Source: Porites lobata (taxonomy: Eukaryota; Cnidaria; Anthozoa; Scleractinia; Poritidae). Taken from it: a stretch of DNA of 64,000 nucleotides. The translations under genes were made by a program, and so were the position numbers. Numbering within the stretch: position 1 is the stretch's first letter; each line of letters opens with the position of its first letter. The stretch lies in NCBI GenBank assembly GCA_942486035.1, contig CALNXK010000550.1, positions 1 to 64,000 of the forward strand, in the 5' to 3' direction. Below, one piece after another: positions 48,001-58,327 of this stretch. The notes below the pieces were generated by a model. It was not told the DNA's origin and searched no databases. It worked only from the letters and a program-made list of their open reading frames with translations.

Positions 48001-51000
48001 CAATTATAATCATTAAAGTCCAGCGAAATTATTGTCTGCACCAGTGTTATAATGCATGAGAATAATAATTAATACCGCATCATCCACAATGATGACTCAG
48101 TGGACATGCAGTCACTTGAGCAATCATGGTGTCCATTCCTTACCTGGACGCAGGGGGCGCCGAGACAAAGGACAGGCAGGTGACTTCCCAGTCAGCAATT
48201 GCTCACGGCACGTTGGGCCGCACAGAGGTTTGACCGGGCGAATGCTCCCCCCTGCTGGCACTCAGAGCTCAGCCTATAACAAGTGAACATGCAATGATCA
48301 GAACAATTAGGAGACCTGACTTTAACAGCTGATCGAATTATGAAGGATTTTAGCCCAACAAAAATATACAATGATAAGACAGTGTCTCGCTTTACTCTTG
48401 GCGGATAGATTGAACTTCATTTTGGTCACTAACCATGTGTTACAGAATCCTTGGTCAGAAAATTGGCTGAGTGTGGGGTTCAGTGGTTTTTTAAAATTCT
48501 CCAGCAATTTCAAATCCAGCGTTCACAGAGAATAGTTCACAGAATTCACAATCAAACCACACTTTACAACTCTTTTTCCAACCTTTAACAACTGGCCAGG
48601 ATGACACATCAAAACAAAGAAGCGATCGAATATTCTGAGGCTGCAAATAATTATTTTGAAATGTAAATAACAATTAATTGATGTACTATACAGTATTCGT
48701 ATTAGTGGAAGAACTCTAATCCTTTTTCCACACTGGGATCGAGCCTCTTTTCGCTGAGTGGACATCAGAATTAATTGGCTAATAATTATTTCAGGCTGTC
48801 CATCTGTGTTCTTGCACTGTCTCGGGCTATAAGCTAGGGTAAAATTTGCCTGCTGAATGAATTTTTTGATACCAAGGCAAACCAAAGACTAATTAACCCC
48901 GAGCTCAACATGAAAGAAACTGCCACATAACATTACACTGACTCATGCATGTATGACGATCAATGAACCAGTGTCACGGAAGACAGTCTAGCTTTATACA
49001 ATTATAATCATTAAAGTCCAGCGAAATTATTGTCTGCACCAGTGTTATAATGCATGAGAATAATAATTAATACCGCATCATCCACAATGATGACTCAGTG
49101 GACATGCAGTCACTTGAGCAATCATGGTGTCCATTCCTTACCTGGACGGGGGGGGCGCCGAGACAAAGGACAGGCAGGTGACTTCCCAGTCAGCAATTGC
49201 TCACGGCACGTTGGGCCGCACAGAGGTTTGACCGGGCGAATGCTCCCCCCTGCTGGCACTCAGAGCTCAGCCTATAACAAGTGAACATGCAATGATCAGA
49301 ACAATTAGGAGACCTGACTTTAACAGCTGATCGAATTATGAAGGATTTTAGCCAACAAAAAATACAATGATAAGACAGTGTCTCGCTTTACTCTTGGCGG
49401 ATAGATTGAACTTCATTTTGGTCACTAACCATGTGTTACAGAATCCTTGGTCAGAAAATTGGCTGAGTGTGGGGTTCAGTGGTTTTTTAAAATTCTCCAG
49501 CAATTTCAAATCCAGCGTTCACAGAGAATAGTTCACAGAATTCACAATCAAACCACACTTTACAACTCTTTTTCCAACCTTTAACAACTGGCCAGGATGA
49601 CACATCAAAACAAAGAAGCGATCGAATATTCTGAGGCTGCAAATAATTATTTTGAAATGTAAATAACAATTAATTGATGTACTATACAGTATTCGTATTA
49701 GTGGAAGAACTCTAATCCTCTTTCCACACTGGGATCGAGCCTCTTTTCGCTGAGTGGACATCAGAATTAATTGGCTAATAATTATTTCAGGCTGTCCATC
49801 TGTGTTCTTGCACTGTCTCGGGCTATAAGCTAGGGTAAAATTTGCCTGCTGAATGAATTTTTTGATACCAAGGCAAACCAAAGACTAATTAACCCCGAGC
49901 TCAACATGAAAGAAACTGCCACATAACATTACACTGACTCATGCATGTACGAATCAATGAACCAGTGTCACGGAAGACAGTCTAGCTTTATACAATTATA
50001 ATCATTAAAGTCCAGCGAAATTATTGTCTGCACCAGTGTTATAATGCATGAGAATAATAATTAATACCGCATCATCCACAATGATGACTCAGTGGACATG
50101 CAGTCACTTGAGCAATCATGGTGTCCATTCCTTACCTGGACGCAGGGGGCGCCGAGACAAAGGACAGGCAGGTGACTTCCCAGTCAGCAATTGCTCACGG
50201 CACGTTGGGCCGCACAGAGGTTTGACCGGGCGAATGCTCCCCCCTGCTGGCACTCAGAGCTCAGCCTATAACAAGTGAACATGCAATGATCAGAACAATT
50301 AGGAGACCTGACTTTAACAGCTGATCGAATTATGAAGATTTTTTAGCCACAAAAAAATACAATGATAAGACAGTGTCTCGCTTTACTCTTGGCGGATAGA
50401 TTGAACTTAATTTTGGTCACTAACCATGTGTTACAGAATCCTTGGTCAGAAAATTGGCTGAGTGGGTTGGGGTTCAGTGGTTTTTAAAATTCTCCAGCAA
50501 TTTCAAATCCAGCGTTCACAGAGAATAGTTCACAGAATTCACAATCAAACCACACTTTACAACTCTTTTTCCAACCTTTAACAACTGGCCAGGATGACAC
50601 ATCAAAACAAAGAAGCGATCGAATATTCTGAGGCTGGAAATAATTATTTTGAAATGTAAATAACAATTAATGATGTACTATACAGTATTCGTATTAGTGG
50701 AAGAACTCTAATCCTTTTTCCACACTGGGATCGAGCCTCTTTTCGCTGAGTGGACATCAGAATTAATTGGCTAATAATTATTTCAGGCTGTTCATCTGTG
50801 TTCTTGCACTGTCTGGGGCTATAAGCTAGGGTAAAATTTGCCTGCTGAAATTTTTTTTTTTTTTGATACCAAGGCAAACCAAAGACTAATTAACCCCGAG
50901 CTCAACATGAAAGAAACTGCCACATAACATTACACTGACTCATGCATGTACGAATCAATGAACCAGTGTCACGGAAGACAGTCTAGCTTTTTATACAATT

Positions 51001-54000
51001 ATAATCATTAAAGTCCAGCGAAAATTGTCTGCACCAGTGTTATAATGCATGAGAATAATAATTAATACCGCATCATCCACAATGATGACTCAGTGGACAT
51101 GCAGTCACTTGAGCAATCATGGTGTCCATTCCTTACCTGGACGCAGGGGGCGCCGAGACAAAGGACAGGCAGGTGACTTCCCAGTCAGCAATTGCTCACG
51201 GCACGTTGGGCCGCACAGAGGTTTGACCGGGCGAATGCTCCCCCCTGCTGGCACTCAGAGCTCAGCCTATAACAAGTGAACATGCAATGATCAGAACAAT
51301 TAGGAGACCTGACTTTAACAGCTGATCGAATTATGAAGGATTTTAGCCCAACAAAAATATACAATGATAAGACAGTGTCTCGCTTTACTCTTGGCGGATA
51401 GATTGAACTTCATTTTGGTCACTAACCATGTGTTACAGAATCCTTGGTCAGAAAATTGGCTGAGTGTGGGGTTCAGTGGTTTTTTAAAATTCTCCAGCAA
51501 TTTCAAATCCAGCTTTGACAGAGAATAGTTCACAGAATTCACAATCAAACCACACTTTACAACTCTTTTTCCAACCTTTAACAACTGGCCAGGATGACAC
51601 ATCAAAACAAAGAAGTGATCGAATATTCTGAGGCTGGAAATAATTATTTTGAAATGTAAATAACAATTAATGATGTACTATACAGTATTCGTATTAGTGG
51701 AAGAACTCTAATCCTTTTTCCACACTGGGATCGAGCCTCTTTTCGCTGAGTGGACATCAGAATTAATTGGCTAATAATTATTTCAGGCTGTTCATCTGTG
51801 TTCTTGCACTGTCTGGGGCTATAAGCTAGGGTAAAATTTGCCTGCTGAATGATTTTTTTGATACCAAGGCAAACCAAAGACTAATTAACCCCGAGCTCAA
51901 CATGAAAGAAACTGCCACATAACATTACACTGACTCATGCATGTACGAATCAATGAACCAGTGTCACGGAAGACAGTCTAGCTTTTTATACAATTATAAT
52001 CATTAAAGTCCAGCGAAAATTGTCCACCAGTGTTATAATGCATGAGAATAATAATTAATACCGCATCATCCACAATGATGACTCAGTGGACATGCAGTCA
52101 CTTGAGCAATCATGGTGTCCATTCCTTACCTGGACGCAGGGGGCGCCGAGACAAAGGACAGGCAGGTGACTTCCCAGTCAGCAATTGCTCACGGCACGTT
52201 GGGCCGCACAGAGGTTTGGCCGGCCGAATGCTCCCCCCCCTGCTGGCACTTAGAGCTCAGCCTATAACAAGTGAACATGCAATGATCAGAACAATTAGGA
52301 GACCTGACTTTAACAGCTGATCGAATTATGAAGGATTTTAGCCCAACAAAAAATACAATGATAAGACAGTGTCTCGCTTTACTCTTGGCGGATAGATTGA
52401 ACTTAATTTTGGTCACTAACCATGTGTTACAGAATCCTTGGTCAGAAAATTGGCTGAGTGTGGGGTTCAGTGGTTTTTAAAATTCTCCAGCAATTTCAAA
52501 TCCAGCTTTGACAGAGAATAGTTCACAGAATTCACAATCAAACCACACTTTACAACTCTTTTTCCAACCTTTAACAACTGGCCAGGATGACACATCAAAA
52601 CAAAGAAGCGATCGAATATTCTGAGGCTGGAAATAATTATTTTGAAATGTAAACAACATGATGTACTATACAGTATTCGTATTAGTGGAAGAACTCTAAT
52701 CCTTTTTCCACACTGGGATCGAGCCTCTTTTTCGCTGAGTGGACATCAGAATTAATTGGCTAATAATTATTTCAGGCTGTTCATCTGTGTTCTTGCACTG
52801 TCTGGGGCTATAAGCTAGGGTAAAATTTGCCTGCTGAATGATTTTTTTTTGATACCAAGGCAAACCAAAGACTAATTAACCCCGAGCTCAAACATGAAAG
52901 AAACTGCCACATAACATTACACTGACTCATGCATGTACGAATCAATGAACCAGTGTCACGGAAGACAGTCTAGCTTTATACAATTATAATCATTAAAGTC
53001 CAGCGAAATTGTCTCCACCAGTGTTATAATGCATGAGAATAATAATTAATACCGCATCATCCACAATGATGACTCAGTGGACATGCAGTCACTTGAGCAA
53101 TCATGGTGTCCATTCCTTACCTGGACGCAGGGGCGCCGAGACAAAGGACAGGCAGGTGACTTCCCAGTCAGCAATTGCTCACGGCACGTTGGGCCGCACA
53201 GAGGTTTGGCCGGCCGAATGCTCCCCCCTGCTGGCACTTAGAGCTCAGCCTATAACAAGTGAACATGCAATGATCAGAACAATTAGGAGACCTGACTTTA
53301 ACAGCTGATCGAATTATGAAGGATTTTAGCCCAACAAAAATATACAATGATAAGACAGTGTCTCGCTTTACTCTTGGCGGATAGATTGAACTTAATTTTG
53401 GTCACTAACCATGTGTTACAGAATCCTTGGTCAGAAAATTGGCTGAGTGTGGGGTTCAGTGGTTTTTTAAAATTCTCCAGCAATTTCAAATCCAGCTTTG
53501 ACAGAGAATAGTTCACAGAATTCACAATCAAACCACACTTTACAACTCTTTTTCCAACCTTTAACAACTGGCCAGGATGACACATCAAAACAAAGAAGCG
53601 ATCGAATATTCTGAGGCTGGAAATAATTATTTTGAAAAATAAACAACATGATGTACTATACAGTATTCGTATTAGTGGAAGAACTCTAATCCTTTTTTCC
53701 ACACTGGGATCGAGCCTCTTTTCGCTGAGTGGACATCAGAATTAATTGGCTAATAATTATTTCAGGCTGTTCATCTGTGTTCTTGCACTGTCTCGGGCTA
53801 TAAGCTAGGGTAAAATTTGCCTGCTAAATGAATTTTTTGATACCAAGGCAAACCAAAGACTAATTAACCCCGAGCTCAACATGAAAGAAACTGCCACATA
53901 ACATTACACTGACTCATGCATGTACGAATCAATGAACCAGTGTCACGGAAGACAGTCTAGCTTTATACAATTATAATCATTAAAGTCCAGCGAAATTGTC

Positions 54001-54633
54001 TCCACCAGTGTTATAATGCATGAGAATAATAATTAATACCGCATCATCCACAATGATGACTCAGTGGACATGCAGTCACTTGAGCAATCATGGTGTCCAT
54101 TCCTTACCTGGACGCAGGGGCGCCGAGACAAAGGACAGGCAGGTGACTTCCCAGTCAGCAATTGCTCACGGCACGTTGGGCCGCACAGAGGTTTGGCCGG
54201 CCGAATGCTCCCCCCTGCTGGCACTTAGAGCTCAGCCTATAACAAGTGAACATGCAATGATCAGAAAAATTAGGAGACCTGACTTTAACAGCTGATCGAA
54301 TTATGAAGGATTTTAGCCCAACAAAAATATACAATGATAAGACAGTGTCTCGCTTTACTCTTGGCGGATAGATTGAACTTCATTTTGGTCACTAACCATG
54401 TGTTACAGAATCCTTGGTCAGAAAATTGGCTGAGTGTGGGGTTCAGTGGTTTTTTAAAATTCTCCAGCAATTTCAAATCCAGCGTTCACAGAGAATAGTT
54501 CACAGAATTCACAATCAAACCACACTTTACAACTCTTTTTCCAACCTTTAACAACTGGCCAGGATGACACATCAAAACAAAGAAGCGATCGAATATTCTG
54601 AGGCTGCAAATAATTATTTTGAAATGTAAATAA
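33018..54633. repeat. Sat2 tandem satellite array (about 22 units of 982-1001 bp)
   Basis: Anchored on ATGAGAATAATAATTAATAC, copies lie at 34205, 35197, 36181, 37169, 38162, 39145, 40127, 41110, 42102, 43086, 44070, 45065, 46060, 47059, 48056, 49054, 50048, 51049, 52042, 53033 and 54020. A strongly diverged edge unit occupies about 33018-33700, and the last unit is cut off at 54633. Copies are otherwise very similar. Minus-strand frames of 120-183 codons recur but vary with homopolymers and have no conserved start, so they are not called as genes. Diagnostic variants divide the array into blocks (see findings). Sat2 is unrelated to Sat1 and lies wholly inside the insertion. Confidence 0.96.
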
Positions 54634-55479
54634 CAGTGTCAGCTGTGGATATAACTAATATAATTCGCTGGTAATGAAATGTAGCTTACCGTTTCGCCAT
54701 TACTACGTGAGTAACGTCATTTCAGGGCGTACTTGGGACGAATTCTGTTAAAGAGAACTCCTCTTAAGCTTCCTGAGAGTTGATCGCAGAAATCTCAATA
54801 CCTCGTGTTTCACGTAGTTTCACCACGGAGAATCACATGTCACGTGGTTGGGGAGGAGGGGTTTCTCCTTGGAATTCTCCTAGGGGTGTTCCGTGCGGTT
54901 CGTCCTATCCTGACGCGATATCACACCAAAAATATAATTTTCCACACCCGTTTTCAGATTAGACCTCTAAAATTCATACCCGTTTTCAGACAATCCGTAG
55001 CTCCCACGAATCCAGACTAAAATGCGCAAAGTGTATACCCGTTTTCAGACCAAAACGGCACAAAAACCATATCCGATGGGTGGCACATACCCATATGTCT
55101 CGTATTAGTGAGTACCCCCCCGAGTGACTGACCATTTTTAATTCGAAAAAGGGAAACAACGGTACTAAATTGTCCATATTGGTACACAAAACTCAACACC
55201 AATGTGCTTGCTTATTTCACTTTAAAATAGATTCAGGACACCCTTAAAATAAAGCATTAAACATTAGACAAAAAATTCAGCGACCTATTCACTTCCGGTT
55301 ATCTTGAACCATCCAGGTCAACCGGAAGTATGGCCTTGAGCCTATACCGTGGTCTCTAGCCTTGTTTCTTTTTTTTTTTTCAATGACCTAAAAATACTTT
55401 TAACGAACTTCCCTTCCACAACTATTCACGGAAACTCCACGAACCACAAACTTTACTAAAATTCCCTTATAACAACACT

Positions 55480-55481
<2 letters not shown>
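54634..55481. other. Unique stretch with short interspersed repeat remnants
   Basis: No gene supported. Three copies of ACCCGTTTTCAGA occur near 54947, 54980 and 55038, within what looks like a diverged interspersed repeat read on the minus strand. A perfect 10-bp inverted repeat ACTTCCGGTT / AACCGGAAGT (55291-55300 and 55320-55329) contains ETS-type CCGGAAGT cores. Confidence 0.5.
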
Positions 55482-55527
<46 letters not shown>

Positions 55528-55780
55528 GCCTTTATTTAAAAGGGTAGCACTTAATAGCCAAAGGCTAATAAACTTGTGGCCCTCATTTTAACGTCTCCTA
55601 ATGGAGACGGGACCGCCATTTTACGTGGTCATCCGAGCCACGCGAAGGTCCAGCCGCCCGCAGGGCAAAGGAAGTACCTTCATTTCTCAGTTATTTTAAG
55701 ACCCTAAGTATTGGTCCGGCCCCGGGAATCGAACCCGCGACCTCCCGCTCTGCAGTCAAGCGCTCTACCGACTGAGCTAA
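55482..55780 (-). mobile_element. tRNA-derived SINE with T-rich 3' tail
   Basis: Read on the minus strand, the head (55780-55711) has A-box-like TAGCTCAGTCGGTAGAGCG and B-box-like GGTTCGATTCCC, the internal RNA polymerase III promoter of a tRNA-like head. It ends ...GGGGCCGGACCA. The body follows, with GTGGCTCGGATGACCACG, and the element ends in AAATAAAGGCTA plus a run of 44 T (A on the plus strand, 55482-55525). The anticodon arm is irregular and the long fused body shows it is a retroelement, not a tRNA gene. The body resembles coral SINEs I have seen, which supports an anthozoan source. No clear target duplication. Confidence 0.88.
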
Positions 55781-56569
55781 AAATTAAAACGAACGTATAT
55801 GAACAGTGCGTTACTTATTAGGAAATCTTACAGTAACTAGTTGTTTTGTAATTCTACCCTCGGCCGATTTTGTTTTTGTTGAGGGGAAACGCCATGGGAA
55901 GGGTGGGTAGTCATTTTTTTGCTGTTGTTGTTTCACTTTCGATCCGGGGTAGCGTAGGTATTGGAATTTTCGGGGAAGTCCAATGAAATGATTTTCTGTC
56001 AATATTAGCTTATTGTCATTTTAAAATTCTTTTTTCTTTTCTTAACAAAGAACTTCCTAACAAAGTCGCCCTCGCAACGCATACAATAACTGCTATAACT
56101 AAGCTGCCTTATTAGGGTTAGTGGACGTTTTACGAAAGGCAAACAGGTGACCATTGAGCATGCTAAGCCGGTTTCATGAATACACTCTTTATTATCAAGT
56201 ATGCCTATTTCAACTTGAACCCGGCCTTGATTAAATTGCTAATTGCCTTGCCTCTTCAACACTAATCAGTTAATTCAATGTCCTCTAAAATTATCGCCTG
56301 TTGTAGCAAGATGAACCCAGCGATAAGGAGCGTGCCAACACGCTAGCAAAACAGCTGGTTGTCCTTTTGCAATATTAAGACCACTGGTACAATTATATTT
56401 TAATCTGCGTTAAACATGATCTGTTAGCAGTGTTCACCATAGCCTTGAATTTATTTCAAATGACCAACAAAGCTAAGGGTTTATAACCTAGGCGTTGTCC
56501 TGGTGTTGTTTTTCTATTTTCGTTTTGTTGTCATATCAAGAAGCGGGCATCGGTTTCACAACAGAAAAG
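55781..56569. other. Intergenic stretch, no gene seen
   Basis: AT-rich sequence between the SINE and the next promoter. It has no splice-consistent exon; a 63-codon minus-strand frame at 55811-56002 looks fortuitous. A single TTAGGGTTAG motif lies near 56114. Confidence 0.45.
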
Positions 56570-56614
56570 CCAATCAGAGCACAGTATTTCATCATGGCAC
56601 TAAGATGTATAAAA
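56570..56614 (+). promoter_or_regulatory. CCAAT and TATA-box core promoter
   Basis: CCAAT at 56570-56574 and TATAAAA at 56608-56614, about 34 bp apart. A TTCACT initiator-like site lies about 25-30 bp after the TATA box, and the first ATG with a GTAAGT donor follows at 56656. Spacing fits an RNA polymerase II promoter. Confidence 0.6.
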
Positions 56615-56655
56615 CCTGGGTTGCCTTGTGAGAGTCTTCACTAAGCCGACAACGA

Positions 56656-57429
56656 ATGCGAAGAGCCTTGGTAAGTGGGTGTCTTGACCGTTTATTTCAT
56701 TGAGTCTTTTAAAGGGTTATAACGACTGTTTCAAATCTGGTCACTGCTCTGCTGCTCTGTACCAAAAAAAAAGACCTATTTTAAGTGAACTGGGTACTTT
56801 TCTGATTCACAGAAAGACGATCGTATTTTTCTCGTTGAAAAGAGAACATGGAAATGTGCCGGAGTAGCCTTCGCCTTAGTTTATGTGTTTAACGCAATTG
56901 GAGAAGTGAAAGAAAAGCATTTAGCGACTGTCGTCTTGAAATTAAAAATTGGTGAGTCCAAGCATGATGGAATTATGCGATTGTATATATATTATCATTT
57001 AGGGTAGCTATTTTGACCTTATAACTATCGAAAAAAGTTAGGGTTAGTTCGGTTAGGGGTTAGGGTTAGCGAAGCTAATTGTACGATGTGTGCGCTTTTT
57101 GTTTTTGGCAGATTCTGTTTGAGTTTCATACTTAGATGACGCTTTCGTAGAACACTCCTAGAGAAAGAAAAACGCTGGTGAGTTAACGTTCCATTTCATT
57201 TCTATCAAGGGCGTTCCTACGCGTACAGTATGGCATCGGGTGGAGTTATGCGATTGTATATATTATAAACCAAGGTAGCTATTTTGACCCTATGACTATC
57301 GAATGAATACAACGGTGTTTGGTTGTTTGGTAGTCAATAAAGTGTTGTGACCGCAAGTTCATACGTGTACGCTTTTCTTTTGCAGATATTGTTGGAATTC
57401 CATACTTAAATGACGCTGTTGCCAGATTG
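56656..57429 (+). CDS. Small spliced gene of unknown function (three linked exons)
   Basis: Exon 1 at 56656-56670 (MRRAL, donor GTAAGT); exon 2 at 56813-56951 (acceptor ATTCACAG, donor GTGAGT, 46 codons, leaves in phase 1); exon 3b at 57386-57429 (acceptor TTTTGCAG, donor GTGAGC, 15 residues, DIVGIPYLNDAVARL). All phases agree and no stop intervenes. Exon 2 has a hydrophobic stretch (CAGVAFALVYVFNAIG) that could be one membrane helix, with basic flanks. A tentative exon 4 begins after CTTGTACAG at 57479 and stays open to a TAA near 57627. The product, 66 residues before exon 4, is not recognised. A TATA and CCAAT promoter lies directly upstream. Confidence 0.5.
57112..57170 (+). pseudogene. 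Duplicated exon 3a, broken
   Basis: Exon 3b and its upstream intron are duplicated 273-274 bp upstream: acceptor TTTTTGGCAG then ATTCTGTTTGAGTTTCATAC. Read in the exon 2 phase, 3a meets TGA at the fourth codon, so its inclusion would truncate the protein. Its intron also carries a TTAGGG-rich patch near 57040-57068. Confidence 0.6.
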
Positions 57430-57629
57430 GTGAGCTCAATTTCATTCATTTATATAAGGGGCGTTCCTACTTGTACAGTTATACAATGGGCAATCCACCG
57501 TATGCAGCACCTTAACTGTTCGGGAAAACTCGGGTGAATTAAGGAATGGCTCGTTACTGATATCTAGCTTTTACCCTTACTTACCCTTACTAACCCTAAT
57601 CTTGCATTTAAAAACTTTAAAATTTTAAA

Positions 57630-58085
57630 AGTTCTCTAAGATCTCAATTGTTCTTTTATCATCTGAAATCAATCGGGTAATGTTCCGTCGTGGTAATAAT
57701 TTAATGTTCTCTTCCCGCCCGAGTTTCTCTCCAAAATGAAGACGTTACAGTTTACAAACGTAACAGCAATTTATTTCCGAAAACTCCGATTAGTTACATA
57801 AATCTCGTACTTATAGTCGTAAAAAAGTAAACGAATTAAATTATCGTTTTCAATAACTTTCCGTGACGCGTTCCTTACTTGACCTGATAAGGTCAACAGG
57901 TATATTATTTTTCAAGTATTTTCCTTACACTTTGCTGTCTTGGATGGGGCATGGGGTGATTCTGTAAAACAATTTTAGGGCCAGGGTACGACTAGAATTC
58001 AAGTCAGCTTTTAGGTTTACGCTAGAATAACATCAATTTTAGCGCAGTGAATTGTCTTTAGGGTTTAACAATACGGTTTTTGACT
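57630..58085. other. Non-coding stretch before the right edge
   Basis: AT-rich, no gene or clear repeat apart from scattered TTAGGG-like motifs. It leads into the tandem repeat at 58091. Confidence 0.45.
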
Positions 58086-58090
58086 GGGTC

Positions 58091-58327
58091 TTAGGGTTAA
58101 TTTTCTGTCAAGTTAACCCTTACGAAATTTGTATAAACCCTAATTAAAGGGTTTAGGGTTAATTTTCTGTCAAGTCAACCCTTACGAAATTTGTATAAAC
58201 CCTAAAGGGTTTAGGTTTAATTTTCTGTCAAATCAACCCTTACGAATTGAGATTGGGGTATTTTTTGGGAAAAGGCAACCCTTAACAATTAAGTATCGCG
58301 CAAGGGTTTTTGAAATTGGTTAAGGGT
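58091..58327. repeat. TTAGGG-like short tandem repeat at the right edge of the insertion
   Basis: Three copies, about 58-62 bp apart (58091, 58153, 58211), of a unit running from TTAGGGTTAATTTTCTGTCA to GTATAAACCC. The unit begins with GGGTTTA and ends with TAAACCC, so it is partly palindromic. The next 75 bp continue with degenerate AACCCTTA / AAGGGTTT motifs up to the Sat1 junction. Confidence 0.75.

Larger units (their letters stand above)
14811..58327. mobile_element. Putative 43.5-kb insertion interrupting the Sat1 array
   Basis: Sat1 stops after ...GTTAGGGTTAGGG at 14810 and resumes with TTAGGGTTTGGACTC at 58328. Uninterrupted units read GTTAGGGTTAGGGTTTGG at this place. Joining 14234-14810 (577 bp) to 58334-59542 (1209 bp) gives 1786 bp, a normal unit length. 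The interior is AT-rich and unrelated to Sat1, and a tyrosine recombinase sits at its left edge pointing inward. TTAGGG (14805-14810 and 58328-58333) flanks it as a 6-bp direct repeat, although the target itself is TTAGGG-repetitive. No terminal inverted repeats are seen; a perfect palindrome ATTCGGCCGAAT lies at 14820-14831. It could be one giant recombinase-mobilised element, a nested series of insertions, or DNA captured by recombination or repair at telomere-like motifs. Confidence 0.6.

Noticed and set aside
54986..55202. Minus-strand frames of 61 and 67 codons
   Set aside because: They overlap each other in different frames and cover the spaced ACCCGTTTTCAGA motifs, so they look like translated repeat remnants.
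55711..55780. tRNA gene on the minus strand
   Set aside because: A-box and B-box are good, but the anticodon arm is irregular and the sequence is fused to a SINE body with a T tail. It is a SINE head, not a tRNA gene.
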